DNA of 64,000 bases from Dysidea avara (GCF_963678975.1 NC_089279.1:33981297-34045296); one strand, 5' to 3'. Shown: positions 1 to 12,116, numbered from the stretch's first letter. Numbers and translations are program-made. Notes: generated from the sequence alone by a model not told the origin.

Positions 1-711
1 ATGAAACATCAAATTAGGTTGTTGATGTTAATGTGTGTGTGTGTGTGGAAGACATCTTTTTGCAAATCCAGTCACATACTAGGAGCTGAATTGGTTACAT
101 TTTATACATATATATGTCTTTTGAAGCCTGTATGGTGTCTCCAAGCACCTTGAGTAGGCACTGCATTCTGCACCTCCTACAACACTCAAGTTAACTTTGG
201 TAAATGTGTCCGAGTCTGACAAAACCTGTATTATAGCCCAAAATACAAATGCTGGCTTAATATTGTGTATCTCCTTTTCTCTATAAGCTATAACAACTCT
301 GTACAATTCAGAAAATTCTCCAGGGATATTTACCAGAGTGGTAAATATGTTACTTAGTTATCATGTTCAGAAAGAAAGTTATGAAACTTCAAACTTTAAA
401 ATAGTAGTCAAAATTTGATGGGCTATATAAAACTGGTTTTGTCAGACCAGGTCACAAATATATTTTGCATGCAGCATAGTGGCTGTACTTATCTATATTT
501 TGGAAGGCTAGATGCTCTTGGTTTGGCAAAATATTGCCAAATCTTCTTCCAATACAATTATATGGTATCATATCTAAACCATTTTCACTTCAAAGGCTCT
601 TTGTCTATCTGGGTAACATCAAAGATAAAGGATTGAATATAAAAGTAGATAAAACATTAATGTAACACTGAAAGGAGAAGCTTAATGAGACTGAGCCTTG
701 GTCACATAAAG
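1..711. other. Non-coding AT-rich stretch
   Basis: No convincing gene. Bases 35-70 (a short GT run followed by a GGAAGAC...TTTTTGCAAATCCAGTCAC-type string) resemble pieces near 1225-1265 and 39265-39295, so this is the end of a dispersed repeat. The remainder shows nothing I can name. Confidence 0.5.
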
Positions 712-714
712 GAT

Positions 715-998
715 AAGTATAAGAAAAATTAGGAATTTTAAACTAGAGTATAGGGACAATGTAGTACCACAATAAAACAAGCTGGATTGGAGTAATACGT
801 AATTTCCAATTGATGTAAAACAATAAGAAGAAAATATCCCTATACTGTGCTGTGGGGATTGAAACACACAGTAGGGATATTTGCTTCTTATTGTTTACAG
901 CAATTGGACATTACACACTACTCCAATCCAGTACCTTTTATTGTGGTACTATACATTGTCCCTACTCTAGTTTAAAATTCCTAAATTTTCTTATACTT
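715..998. mobile_element. Palindromic MITE, family P1 copy 1
   Basis: The two halves are near-perfect reverse complements: AAGTATAAG at 715-723 pairs with CTTATACTT at 990-998, and the arms run to a short loop near 850-866. Landmarks such as the GGGACAAT string and an AATAAGAAG string are shared with a second copy at 46713-46972. There is no coding capacity. It is a non-autonomous foldback or MITE-type element; its superfamily cannot be assigned because no clear target duplication is visible. Confidence 0.8.
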
Positions 999-1099
999 GT
1001 TTGTGAACTTTTTTCTGCAAGTTCATGACCACTAAACACTCTATAGCAATGCAAATTAATGTAACTGGATTTTTGAAAATTAACACTCATCTATATAGG

Positions 1100-1290
1100 A
1101 GCTGTGTATAGCCCTTAAATTTTTCACCCATTTAGCAGTGTTGGTGCTAACTATTGACCAGATTTTAAGTCATTAGTTTCCTTTAATCTGTGTGAAGCTA
1201 TGAATCATTAAAGTTGGCAAAATGGATGCGGGTGCAGGAAGACCCCTTTTCACAAAACTGGTCACATAAAGGACATGATAAGGTTGCTCA
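1100..1290. repeat. Dispersed repeat, about 170 bp
   Basis: The string GTTGGTGCT...ACTA.TGACCAG...GGAAGACCCCTTTT...CTGGTCAC is shared with 39160-39295 in the same orientation. It directly follows the P1-type palindrome here and element B at 39 kb, so it is mobile or widely dispersed. No promoter boxes or coding were recognised. Confidence 0.5.
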
Positions 1291-1499
1291 GTACACTCAG
1301 CAGAAGTTTATTCATATATACATTGTACTAGTAACACTCAATGAGTGTGCACACTTAGTAAGTGAGGTTGTGGCTGTTGAATGGCTGTGTGGCTGGAGCC
1401 TTACAGCCAGTTTCTGCTTCATCAAAGGAAAGTTTATGATTAACTATTATGGCAATCATTATAGCTTCATTTCAAAGTAGCATAAAAGGTTTCCATCAC

Positions 1500-2009
1500 A
1501 TGTCACCTTCCACTAAACTGCAATGAGTATTACAAAGATAATGGCCTAACCACATGGCTACTGTCTCCTAAACATCAAAGCTTCTACATGATCACTTGCG
1601 GTTACTTAGCAGGTTTGATGCTGACACACTCCATGCTTGTCTACCCAACCACAAAATTGGGAGCCTACAACTGGTGTATGCAGGTATGTGACTAACACAA
1701 TAACAGCCTTTAACTGATTCTTTCTATCCCTTTTAAATGTTGGTGAAAACATATAAGGATCTGAGCTAACAGTTTAACTTTCATCTGTTCAGTACATTTG
1801 CTCAGCTGTTACCTATGAAAAACTTTGACAGCTCTTTTGGTCACTAATAACTTATGAAATATTATTCATAATTGTTATATGTACATGCAAAATGGCATTG
1901 TCTGTCCATTCATAGAAATAATAGATATGATCCATGCCATGCAATTTTGGTGATTGTCTCATCTGCTACACTGTAGAAACAATTTTGTCATTTTAACAGT
2001 TTTTTTGTT
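1500..2009. other. No gene seen
   Basis: AT-rich unique-looking sequence without a convincing reading frame, structured RNA or repeat signature. Confidence 0.5.
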
Positions 2010-2017
2010 ACCACAGT

Positions 2018-2513
2018 CACAGTTGGGGTAGATACTTCAAAAAAAGTAACTATGTAGTTTCTAGTTACTTGTTACTTTTATTCTATGTCACATACAATAA
2101 AAGTAACATAGTTACTTTCATATGCTAGTCTGTTAACTGATTATTACACTTAGATATATGTCTGTGTGAGGAATAGAACTACAGTATATATACATACTGT
2201 ATAGCTATGCACTTACCCATGCAAATATTACTTACAAGCAATTGCAAAGTGGCTATTTTAACTCAGTTTCAACTAAACTTCTGCCTGTTATACAGCTGGA
2301 ATACAGTATACACTGAAGTTTTTAGCTATAGCATGCATGTGTGATGCAAAATTTGCATAGCATTTTGGTTTGCATGTTTACTATAGCAACCATGTAACTA
2401 TATATTGTAACTAGGTTACTATTTGGACTGTTGTAACTAGTTACAAGGGATGTAATAATATAATTATATATATTTTGTAACTTAGTTACAAAGTAACCAG
2501 TTACCCAAACCTG
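2018..2513. mobile_element. hAT-type non-autonomous element (8-bp TSD)
   Basis: The left end CACAGTTGGGG and right end CCCAAACCTG are imperfect inverted termini. They are flanked on both sides by the identical octamer ACCACAGT (2010-2017 and 2514-2521). An 8-bp target duplication is the hallmark of the hAT superfamily. The interior is rich in GTAAC/GTTAC strings, as is the element at 20100-20623, so both belong to the same broad family. It has no transposase. Confidence 0.75.
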
Positions 2514-2623
2514 ACCACAGTAATACAACTGTGTTTTTTTACTATCGTTGCCTCACAGTGTAATTCCTTGTTAGGATAATTTGTTGCATACAAAAAATAA
2601 AGTTGCATTACTGTGGTCAGGGT

Positions 2624-2790
2624 CGGGGTGACTAATTACTTTGTAACTAAGTTACAAAATATACATATTACATCCCTAGTAACTAGTTACAACTGTCCAA
2701 ATGTATGATGCAAAATTTGCACAGCATTTTGGTTTTCTAAAGCATGCTTACTATAGCAACCATGTAACTATTATAGCTTGGTTACTATCA
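2624..2790. mobile_element. Partial hAT-type copy, inverted relative to 2018-2513
   Basis: Begins CAGGGTCGGGGTGAC directly after ACTGTGGT, the reverse complement of the neighbouring element's target octamer. Bases 2608-2700 are the reverse complement of about 2420-2525. Bases 2705-2790 repeat 2342-2420 in direct orientation, so the copy is rearranged as well as truncated; no matching right terminus was found. Confidence 0.55.
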
Positions 2791-2799
2791 CAAATCATT

Positions 2800-3700
2800 T
2801 TTACAGTAATATGCAAAACATGGAGTACATATTCTGTATATCACTTGCTTCAATGACATGCACATATCCCATTATCTATATGCAAAATAATTTAAGACCA
2901 AATAAGGTCATGGGTTTCAGATTCCTGCCTTGTGAAATACAACAATAAACTCAATATAAAATGAAGCTTCTTGATAAACTAATTTGGATGCCTCTACATT
3001 TATCTCAATTACTATAGCTTAGTATAGTTTAGTTCTTCTGTGATTAGATTTGGTAATGCACTATGAGATACACTTAATGTAACTGCTACCTACATAATTA
3101 ATAGAACACAAGATTACATGCATGCTTCCATAATGCAATCTGTTTACACCTTTTATAATAGTGTTTGTTATCTGCATGGTATACAACTGTTATAACTGTA
3201 TACTGTGAAGACACTATCTATCCATTATAGTTGAAGGACAAAGAAACCAATTCTTGATCCAATATAATTATAGTGCATTATTAAATATACTGTAGGATCA
3301 ATGTTCAATATTTAAGACTCCACAGTATCGTGCATATAAACTCTGTGAATTTTCTTGTCACATTTTTAGGAGTTTGCATAGTGTGTAGACACAGTGTAAT
3401 AAACTAAACTCATTTCTTTTCTGTCGCCAATGACGTTTGTGCCCATTACAGAGAATAGTGCATGTTCCAAGACTTAACAAGGTTTACTTATCTGATATAC
3501 ATGTGTCACTCAAAAAGTCTTATATAGCCATTGGAATGTTAGGTTGGTAGTGAACCAACTCCTCCATTTAATATTCTTTAGTGGGATTACTTTGCTATCT
3601 GGTAACTGAAATATCCTTACACCTGTAGCTAATCCAAATATCATGAACGTGACAATTGTACACAGTGAAAATAAATTGATTTTACATAGTGGATATTGTG
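2800..3700. other. No gene seen
   Basis: AT-rich sequence with no open frame of note and no repeat I could pair with another part of the window. Confidence 0.5.
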
Positions 3701-3734
3701 TTGGTGCTGGTTAACAAGTACGAATGGCTATTGT

Positions 3735-3842
3735 GCCAGCATAGTAGTATGCCCTGAGTATTCGACTTTAGGGCACACGACCAGTAGTTTGCCTCAAGTC
3801 TTGTACTTTAGGGCACACAACAAGTAGTGCTTAGGGTTAGGG
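3735..3842. repeat. Short degenerate duplication ending in TTAGGG-like units
   Basis: The string CTTTAGGGCACAC occurs twice (around 3767 and 3806), followed by two TTAGGG-like hexamers at about 3831-3843. It is too short to be called an interstitial telomere. Confidence 0.4.
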
Positions 3843-3918
3843 TTGGGTTTAGCTTTGGCTTCTTCTTCACTTCAGTTGGACATTTATAAGATAGAAACTA
3901 ATGCAGATCAGTAGCTGC

Positions 3919-3991
3919 AGCACCGGTGGTACAATAGTTATGAGCATGGACCATGAGTACAGATCCAGGGTTTGCACCCCAGCTGAGGCAA
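3919..3991 (+). mobile_element. tRNA-derived SINE head
   Basis: The sequence has an A-box-like TGGTACAATAG near 3927 and a B-box-like GGGTTTGCACCCC near 3968, spaced as in a tRNA, and is followed by a T-rich stretch. It does not fold as a convincing functional tRNA, so a SINE head or tRNA pseudogene is the better reading. The body may extend to about 4130. Confidence 0.5.
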
Positions 3992-4555
3992 CTTTTTTTT
4001 GCTTTCTTAGGTTTTTTTCCAAAGTTTTTTTAATGCACATAACTTCTCAGTAGCCTCCACCGCTGGCAAAATATCCAGCGAAACAGTGCAACCGGTACTG
4101 AATCTATATAACCTGCCTTGATTTTATATGCATGTACATAGGTGAAAAGCATTGAGAATTATTTTGCTGTTATCGCAGCTATACTAATTCCACAAAATTT
4201 CTATTCTCAAAATGGTATAAGGACCACTTCTTCACATGCAGGAATACTTTTGCAACAAAAATTTAACATTCCTAAGCTTCAAAAATCTAAGTAAAACTTC
4301 AAGCTATATGGTATTACATACACTTGCAGTAAAGAGTGACAATAATTCATTGTTGCAATATGTATACACGTACCACTTTAACACCACAGATCAAAGGAAG
4401 CTAGTGCATATATATCACATATTGCACTGGCTCAAAACGTTAACAAGATATATGCACTGCTTTAATGAGATATACGCACTGTAAACAGTACAGTGTGTAT
4501 ATCTCGTTAACTCAAGACATTGCATACCTAATAGGTTTGCAATATCTTTTGGTGG

Positions 4556-4858
4556 CTCTTCTCTTAAATAGGAAACCAAATAAGCTGTGATTGTAGGATT
4601 GAATTTTACCAAACAAGATGTGATTGTGGGATTGAATTTTACTGCAACAACAGTATTTTATGGTTTTTACTGTTAATAGAGTAACAAAAGAAACATGATT
4701 TAATTAATTAACACCTCTACATTCATTTTATTACTGTATTAACAATGAAAACCATAAACTACTGTTGTTGCATTAAAATTCCATCCCACAATCACATCTT
4801 GTTTGGTAAAATTCAATCTCACAATCACAGCTTACTTGGTTCCTATATAAGAGAAGAG
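4556..4858. mobile_element. Palindromic MITE upstream of TGF-beta-like gene 1
   Basis: The left arm (about 4556-4683) and right arm (about 4731-4858) are close reverse complements, both containing the landmark strings AAGCTGTGATTGT, TTACCAAACAAGATG and GCAACAACAGTA. The loop is about 50 bp. The outermost right arm contains TATATAAG, about 195 bp upstream of the ligand start codon. No coding capacity and no clear target duplication. Confidence 0.8.
4844..4851 (+). promoter_or_regulatory. Candidate TATA box of TGF-beta-like gene 1
   Basis: TATATAAG lies about 195 bp upstream of the ATG at 5046, inside the right arm of the palindromic element. The equivalent position in the left arm reads as AAATA, so the TATA form is specific to this arm. 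The paralogue at 27.8 kb also has a TATA box (TATAAAAG), at a shorter distance. Assignment is by sequence only. Confidence 0.35.
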
Positions 4859-5045
4859 ATAACAGCTGAGTGTGTCAAAGCAGAACATATTAGTTATACT
4901 TTGGCAATGTATTACGTGTTAAGTAAGAAAGCATGTCTTCCATCAGTGGTATAATGACTGATTTTGCTACACAGGATAAAACAGCATTGTATGTCAGCTG
5001 AGTAGCAGTTTCTTCATCAAACGATTCCGATTTGGTTTAACAAAG

Positions 5046-6317
5046 ATGATGAAATGCGTGATTGTGCTACTGCTCACTATCAGTCATTTTACAGTTCGCT
5101 CAGTTCTCATCAGACATATGGTAGAGGAGCAGCAACCAGTGAAGGTGACTAGAAGGGAAGTCAATCCAGGCTTAGAGCACATTGATGACAGTCTTAAAGT
5201 GGATGAACTCACTCCTGAAATAACTAATGCATCTCTTCCCAGCTACCTAAAGGAGCTGTACATCAACTTTAGCTTTCCTAGTGGAAATATTCATCTTTTA
5301 AAAAATCAACACATTATTGCAGCGAACACAATACGATCATATGAGAACCAAGCAAAGAGTGAGTTATAATAAGTATATAATTGATGCTGTGCACAAATAC
5401 ACACAGATTGACTCATGACTGATGATGAAATTTAATATAGCCACATACTAGCCATTTAAGTGTACTTCATAGCATAATGTTTAAATGAATACTTTATTTT
5501 TCCAGTTGCCAATGAAAATTATTACAAATTTAACATTGACAAGGCCAGTATTGATGGAGAGGAAATAATTCATGCTGAACTACGTCTACTACAGAAGACC
5601 TCAATACCAGGAGACTACTATGAGGTCAATATTTATTACCTGCTCAATGACAACAACATTGACTCACCTCTAAAGCTCACTTTCAAACACACTGACTCTA
5701 GTCCAGGATGGAAAACATTTGATGTCACTCCAATAGTTGAGAGCTGGAAACAAGGATGGGTTAACTATGGCTTGAAAGTTATACTGACTAAAGGAGAACA
5801 ACAACTATCATGTGAAGGTGTTTACTCTTCTGGGGAACAAGAAGATATACTGAACACTAAGCCTTTGTTAGTTGTGTTCACTCGTGATAACACCAACAAA
5901 TTCTTGAGTGAAGTATTAAAAGACAAAAAGATATCAGATATAAAGTATAAGAAAGTAAGACGTGAAAGTAACAGTACTAGTTCTATTGAGACATCACATG
6001 TGGCATGTCATCTTCAAAAGATGGAGGTTAGCAACACTGCCATAAGTGCAGGCAATGTCCATTTGGTGATCCCCAAGTTATTTGATATTGGAGTGTGCAT
6101 GGGTCATTGTCCAAGACTACCAGTAGAATCATTAACTGATTATGCAAGCATTCTTTCCCTCCACTACTACCAGACCAGAGGCCATGCAGGAGCACCAAAG
6201 AGGTGTTGTGTACCAACTAATTTTAAAGTAATCATAATGGTGTTCTACAATGACTCGACTAATGAAACCATCTACAAAAGCGTTCCAGCCAAAGCTACGT
6301 TGTGCAGCTGCATCTGA
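5046..6317 (+). CDS. TGF-beta superfamily ligand precursor, gene 1
   Basis: Two exons, 5046-5358 and 5506-6317, joined at GTGAGT...CCAG in phase 1, give a 374-residue secreted precursor. Residues 1 to about 20 form a hydrophobic signal peptide (MMKCVIVLLLTISHF). A propeptide follows, with the latency-type stretch FDVTPIVESWKQGWVNYG at about 176-193. A furin-type site KVRR (254-257) precedes a 117-residue mature domain with seven cysteines in cystine-knot order: one in HVAC, two in VCMGHC, two in KRCCVP, two in the terminal CSC. The CxGxC and CC.P signatures are those of TGF-beta/BMP/activin ligands. The start was chosen because it gives the signal peptide and matches the paralogue at 27792. 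The ligand would be exported, cleaved, and act as a dimer on receptor Ser/Thr kinases. The subfamily is unassigned; the mature domain lacks the usual tryptophan pair near cysteine 1. Confidence 0.9.
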
Positions 6318-7565
6318 TGTCTCACACAGAACTGCATGTCATAATTTTCAGAATATTTTATATAGCAAATTGCACAGTATTTTGGCTTAGAAACTATATT
6401 TGCTTCACTGTCTGTATATATAGAGTTTAGGAACTTACTGTAGTTGTACTGTATTCATATGGCTAAATGTATATAAGTATAGTATGTACTGTTATACTGC
6501 ATTTGTTTACAGATTTACAAGCTTCAACATGTACCCTCCACACTTATCAGAGAGTGTCATCACAATTTGAAATTATGAACCAAATTATTTTGGAGAAGTA
6601 GGTTGTTTGCCGGTAGCTAATCCACAATTAAGTTGACCCTCCTTAACTGATCACCTCCACAAGCCAGTAGGGCTAAATCAGTTTATTACTCAAGTAATAC
6701 CACTTACTTAAAAGGCAGACAACCTTCTTTTGCTGCAGATTCACCTAACACCAAACTCAAACTGTCATCCAGCACCTTCGTGCATACTAAATGCCTCTAA
6801 AAATAATTATCTTGTGGCATTTTTAATGAATAGTTATGATACAGGTCAGGAATGTTTGCATTTGATTAATCTGTTTTTGATTCAACTCTCTGTGAGTGTA
6901 AGTTTCAGTTAGGCCACTACAATGAGATAACTTGTTTCTCATCAGCTCTTATAGAAAAACGCGGGCGGGCGGGAGGGTTATCTCATTCTATTTTTATAGT
7001 AAGTCATCATTATGTAAGTAATACAGAAGTAAAAATGTAATACACTTGTACAAAAGCAGTAATAATCTACTTTTTTTTATTTTAGGTTTTTGACAGTGTG
7101 CACGTTGAGGCTAAAGCGAGGGGTATGAAATCACGTACGCCCTTCAGCTACCAAATCACAAATCGACTAAATCTCGAGCAGTTTCGCCCACGCAAATACT
7201 GATTAAAACTGCTTGAAAATCACTCTCGAAAACATATTTCTAAACAATACAAGCTCGCAGCGATACAATACTAGTTTTAACCATGGACTACTGTCCTTCA
7301 GAACACAGTAATAACATCACAAATCACCGTGGCACTACGGCAATCACAAGTGAAGTTTCAAATCAATTTTCAAATCACAAACTGAATCCAATTTCAAATC
7401 AGAAATCAGGTTTCAAATCACGTACAGATTTGCGAAGGTGTCGCACCCCTTAGGGTAAAGTCCATGTCTTTGAGAAACTCGCCCCTCGTGAGAAACTACA
7501 ACGCTTGAGCAACGCTTAAAGAAAGAAGTAATAGTCTAGAATACTGAGGTACTAAATGATATTAT
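6318..7565. other. Intergenic, 3' side of TGF-beta-like gene 1
   Basis: No further gene. Around 7115-7455 there is a sequence with many CAAATCAC strings whose ends (AGGGGTATG and the reverse complement of CACCCCTT) look like degenerate inverted termini, probably a small dispersed element. A G-rich (GGGC)n patch lies near 6961-6975. Confidence 0.4.
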
Positions 7566-7575
7566 AGAGTAAGCC

Positions 7576-7642
7576 TAGTCTGGCGGCGCCCGCCCCTTCG
7601 CATAGAGTAACTCCATGCGAAGGGGCGGGCGCCGCCAGACTA
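7576..7642. mobile_element. 67-bp Mutator-type miniature palindrome (9-bp TSD)
   Basis: Starts TAGTCTGGCGGCG and ends CGCCGCCAGACTA, an almost complete palindrome with a loop of about 12 bp. It is flanked by the exact 9-mer GAGTAAGCC at 7567-7575 and 7643-7651. The dispersed repeat copy at 19140-19945 (reverse orientation) contains the same site with a single GAGTAAGCC and no insert, a natural empty site. A 9-bp duplication fits the Mutator superfamily. Related copies are at 42941-43224 and 44040-44150. Confidence 0.85.
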
Positions 7643-7651
7643 GAGTAAGCC

Positions 7652-8425
7652 ATGCACCGATGTTTGGCCACCATGAATTTTAGGACACTCGTACGCAAAA
7701 ACTATGCAACGTAGCTAAATCCCTTTCATTTTGCAATGCTATTACCTTAGACCAGCCCACCAAGTTTCGTAGGATTTCTTCAAGGACTGTGTGTTTGGCG
7801 AGCCAATAAGCATGTGTCCGAATTGCATGACGTTTTGGCCAAAAGTATGGATTTTCGGACTGCAGCTCGCAAAGCACAATAAATTCACGGATTTGAATGA
7901 AATTTGGCATGCAGCTAGGATAATCATTCAAGGTTCAGCCCACCAAATTTCAGCTAATAAATCGATTCTACTCCTCAGTAATTATTAAATCTGTAAGCGA
8001 ATGTAGGCTTAGCAAATATCGGACATTTATTGCCACGAAAAACTGCAACTGCTGATTAAATTTTTGAGCAAATTCAGATGATTTCAGCTTTTACACACTA
8101 TAAAGAGCAAACAAATCACAACTGATTGTTATTTGAGAGCTCATATATCTTGTGACAGTCTGCAACTGCTCAGCTGACAAACTAGCTATGCACAGAGAGC
8201 CACAAACACCTGCTGTATAGCCACAGCAAACTGTAAAATCTTTATTGGAATATTCTCACATGAGAAATGATACAGCATGCAAGAATTATGAAGAGATTTT
8301 TACTATATCTAAGTGACTGTTCTATTAGGGTAGTTCAGTTTGCCTGACTGCATCTTGTCTTTTATTCAAATTATGGGAAGCCACTAAATAAAACTGATAC
8401 TATATCATGTGAGAAACCATTGCTT
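7652..8425 (+). repeat. Dispersed repeat A, copy 1
   Basis: Collinear, in reverse complement, with 19140-19945. Shared landmarks include CCGATGTT.GGCCACC, TTGGCGAGCCAATAAGCATG, GTCCGAATTGCATGACG and GTGACTGTTC.ATTAGGGTA. Short open frames in it occur on both strands of both copies and look incidental. No reverse transcriptase, transposase or terminal repeat was recognised, so the class is unknown. Confidence 0.65.
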
Positions 8426-8592
8426 ACAACTAAGATAAATTTGTAGAGTGTTCTATTTATGGCAGATCCTTGATTTTGGAACCAGAAGTCTTGATATTTT
8501 CTTGCTCCTTGCAAGTAGCATAATAACTAAAATAAACTTTAAAGGGGTACTGAAGGCACTTAAAACTGCATGGGTATAGCTATGCCCTGACT

Positions 8593-9086
8593 CAGTGGCG
8601 AATCTAGGATTTTTAAAAGGTTGCTGAAAATTGGCATAGCTAAATAAGGCATCTGATGACAATTCTCCGGAAAATTTTTGAGATTTTAGAAGTTCTGAGA
8701 TCGGATTTTAGGCTATTTTTAGTTAGCAATTACAGTAAATTCAATGCTTTAAACTGTAAATAGTTACTAAGCATATATAGCTAACTATATAGGGCAAATA
8801 TGGACAATTGCAAGCTGTAGCTTTGATTGCTCTATTAGAGTAGTTACTTGACTGCTCTATTAGAGTATCTCGATCGTTTTTAATGCAGTGGGAGATGAAA
8901 ACTGAAGTGTTGCTGAGGGTTTAATAGCTATAAATGGTGTTAGTTAGGTGCAACTGCATGCATGCTACTGGTACATAGTTGTTTTGCTATGACAAATTGT
9001 CAATACAATAATGTTTATGTATTGAGAATGCCACTAAGCTTATATGCTAAATTTAAAAGCCAGAAACCCATCTAGATCCGCCACTG
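8593..9086. mobile_element. hAT-like non-autonomous element
   Basis: Inverted ends CAGTGGCGAATCTAGGAT (left) and ATCTAGATCCGCCACTG (right) bound a 494-bp AT-rich interior. The flanks share TGACT immediately outside both ends (8588-8592 and 9087-9091). That is shorter than a normal hAT duplication, so the superfamily is tentative. The interior contains a pair of TCTATTAGAGTA motifs at about 8830-8875. Confidence 0.6.
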
Positions 9087-9507
9087 TGACTGATGAATTT
9101 ATACATGCCACTCTTCCTTATAAAATTAGGCAACTACAATAGATGTACATCTAAGTGATTTGGTATATGCCTTTCTTCAATCCAACACCTATAAAATCTG
9201 TGGCATTTTCTAGATTTTATAGACACTTTGCAATTGCAAGATTAGATCTCATAAAATTAATATAGCTTGACAATAACACAGTGAAGAGATGCATTGCCAT
9301 AACACACGTATAGCTCTATTGCTACCCACATGTATCTGATTTTGGTTTTATCCATTTATTTTAAATAGCATAAGTTTGCATATGTATACAAGTGCAGAAA
9401 TGTAATGAATAAATTCACACCAAACTATATAGCTACAAAATTTGATTGAGATGTAATGTGAAGTATATAGTTTGAAGAGCATGCAATGTAGATTGTTGCC
9501 ATATAGT

Positions 9508-10354
9508 AGGGGCGGATCGGGGGGGGGACTTTGGGGGCTGAAGCCCCCCCTTCATATTTAGGCTTTACTTGATCAATATGCTGAGTATTATAATGAAATT
9601 TTGTCTTAGCATAATTATATGATCACTAATAAATACAAATACTCATATAACACCTTATAAACATCTTTCCAAAGTATTATCAGTAGATTTATGCTAAAGT
9701 TTATGCAACAAGGACCCGGATCAGCGTACAAGATCGAGATACTCTAATAGAGCAGTCAGCTAACTACTCTAATAGAACATTCACTGGAAACATGTAGTTG
9801 GTTCTGTTATGGAATTTTTCCAAATCTGCCCATACAATGAAGTGCATGGTCTGTTTAAAGGGCTTCGTTCATCTACTTGTGTAGTTAATATGTGTGGCAA
9901 TACTTAATTCAGGTACACAATTTCCATTGAAAATGCTCTCAGATTTAATCTTGTATTGTTCAAATTTCAAAAGTTTCCACTTTCAACATTATTATTCTAA
10001 CATGCACCTATTCAGTGTTGTGCAATTGTGAGAGGGGTGTATCATGTACTTGGTTGTCTGTACCTACCCAAACGTTTCCATTAGCAAAATGCTTCAGCTA
10101 GCCATACCTATAATCTAAAGGCAGTATATAAAATATCTACAGGCAGAAAATATTATGAATTTTATGTGGAAATGTCTCCAAATTGCAGTATTATAGCATC
10201 TATTTTTCAAAATTTTCCTGGGGGGGCATTCCCCCAGATCCCCCTAGTTCCAGCATGTTTTGCATGCTGGGAAGTGTGCTTCACACACCTCTGCCCAAGA
10301 GATTAGTACCTTGCGTTAGCCCCCCCCCTTTTATAAATCCCAAATCCGCCCCTG
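9508..10354. mobile_element. Element B copy 1 (AGGGGCGGAT ends)
   Basis: Begins AGGGGCGGAT and ends ATCCGCCCCT, with a G-rich left edge, a C-rich right edge and an AT-rich interior. It is collinear and in direct orientation with 38282-39111, sharing TTGATCAATATGCT, AACTACTCTAATAGAACATTC and CCAGCATG strings. No transposase is present. A clean target duplication is not visible. It is probably a non-autonomous DNA transposon. Confidence 0.6.
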
Positions 10355-10785
10355 TATAGAGTTCCAGTAAGTTGATTATTCTTCATTCATCACAACAGAA
10401 AGCCATCCATGATCTAACTGAACTCCTTCCAATAACTTCATCAATGACATGACCTCAAGTGCATGACCATGCATATCAAACACATGCATCATCCCCATGC
10501 AAAGCTGTCATGGAACTATACTGCGGGATGTAGATCAACACTTGGTGACAGCAAGTGAACTTTGAGTAATTGCATATAGCATTAGTAGTGTTTCATATTA
10601 TAACAGTATACTTTTAATAAGAGCAAAGGCATGTAAAATTGCATGGATGCATGATGCATACAATTTTAGGAAAACAATTACATAGACTCTAAACTGATCC
10701 ATTTACTATAATGTATTATCATTAGTTTCCAGCTCTTGGATCATAGCAGAGATTATTCATAGCTAGCTATGTATACCAAAAGTAA
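10355..10785. other. No gene seen
   Basis: Low-complexity AT-rich sequence; nothing supported. Confidence 0.4.
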
Positions 10786-10789
10786 GCAT

Positions 10790-12116
10790 CAAGGACGGAG
10801 GAGACGGTCCGGTTGGTCAGGCCTGAGCCGGACCAATAATCTGGAGTTGAACCAACTAGTTGACCAGCTCGAGCTATATTACTCTCATGCAATTTTCGGA
10901 CGATCACATCTACATGTGGCCACGTACATTTTACAGATGTTATTGAAAATGCATGACACGAGTAGTTACCTAGTTTCTCAGCCTAACTAAAGCACAGAAC
11001 TACACGTATAGTACCTCCAATTACCTTACAGTACAGCATAGCATTCGTATCGTTTTGTACAGAAATGATTGTGGGTTCTACGTACAGTATCACGTGTGCT
11101 GACAGTTGGCATTTATCACGTGTAAGGCAGGTGCCTTCTTTGATTCTAAACCAGCACACTTATATATCACAATTCAATCTTCATAAAATAATCATTAGCA
11201 TTCCTTGGCTTGTCTCTCTTGGCTTCTTTTACTGGGCGCGGAAGGGCTGGCAGTGACAAACCAGATGACTCATTCTGCGGCAAGAAGCTGTACACCGGTA
11301 CCATACATTACATGGTGGCCATCTGGATGAGATGTTGAGTAGAAATCACTCCTCTTCAACTACCCACTCGTCCTGTCGAGATACTGAGCAAACTCAGTCT
11401 CACCCACATAGCGCCATTTTCGAATACTGATTGGTCTCGTGACTGTCCACCAGTATATTTACGTGATGATCCGTTCACTTCATACAAACCAGTATAGTAG
11501 TATACTGTATTTTTGTAGCTGTGTAGCTTTTTATTGTAGCTGTGTGAATTCATTGTATAGTACTTGTATCCTAGCTAAAGGGGGCCATGCTGCATGAGTT
11601 CCCTGTGAAATTTGGGGGGAAAGTTGCAAATTGCTAGCTAGTTTACTTTAAAATTTAGCATCAATTTTAAATTTTAAGGCATTTTCAAGCCTTTAAATTG
11701 TAAAAATTTTGCAGCTCCTGGGGGTTGCACCCCCAGACCCCCCTTGAACTTCTAATTGCTAGCTAGCTATAAGTAAATGAACCATACAGCAAGTTTCATG
11801 CTGTGTCCCCTGTATGTCAGGTCTACAATTATAGATAGTACAGAAAGTCTGCAGAGCAACAGATAGGCTTGAGCATATTTATATAGCTAGCTAGTAGTGA
11901 AATATCACTAAAATTGCATATCTGAGTGTCTAATTTTCAAAAATTTCCTGTGGGGGCATGCCCCCAGACCCCCCTAGAATGCTCGTGCTTCACACTTCGC
12001 AGAGTGTGCTTCGTACACCGTACAACAGTTCCTCTCTCATTGGCATGTATATAGTAGCAATTTCAACATTATAGTCAATGGCCTTACCAACTCAATTTTC
12101 CCTCCTCCGGCCCTGA
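10790..12116. repeat. Possible degenerate transposon with GC-rich ends
   Basis: The left end near AGGACGGAGGAGACGG and the right end near CCTCCTCCGGCCCT are weakly complementary. The interior carries two GGGGGxxGCxCCCCCAGACCCCCCT strings (about 11711-11744 and 11953-11980) seen also in element B. A 73-codon open frame at 10769 looks incidental. The boundaries are uncertain. Confidence 0.3.

Noticed and set aside
3831-3843. TTAGGG-like repeats as an interstitial telomere
   Set aside because: Only two hexamer-like units, within a degenerate local duplication.
7680-7988. Short frames shared by 7.7 kb and 19.6-20.0 kb as a conserved protein pair
   Set aside because: Frames occur on both strands of both copies, shift between them, and follow from the repeat itself; no protein signature.
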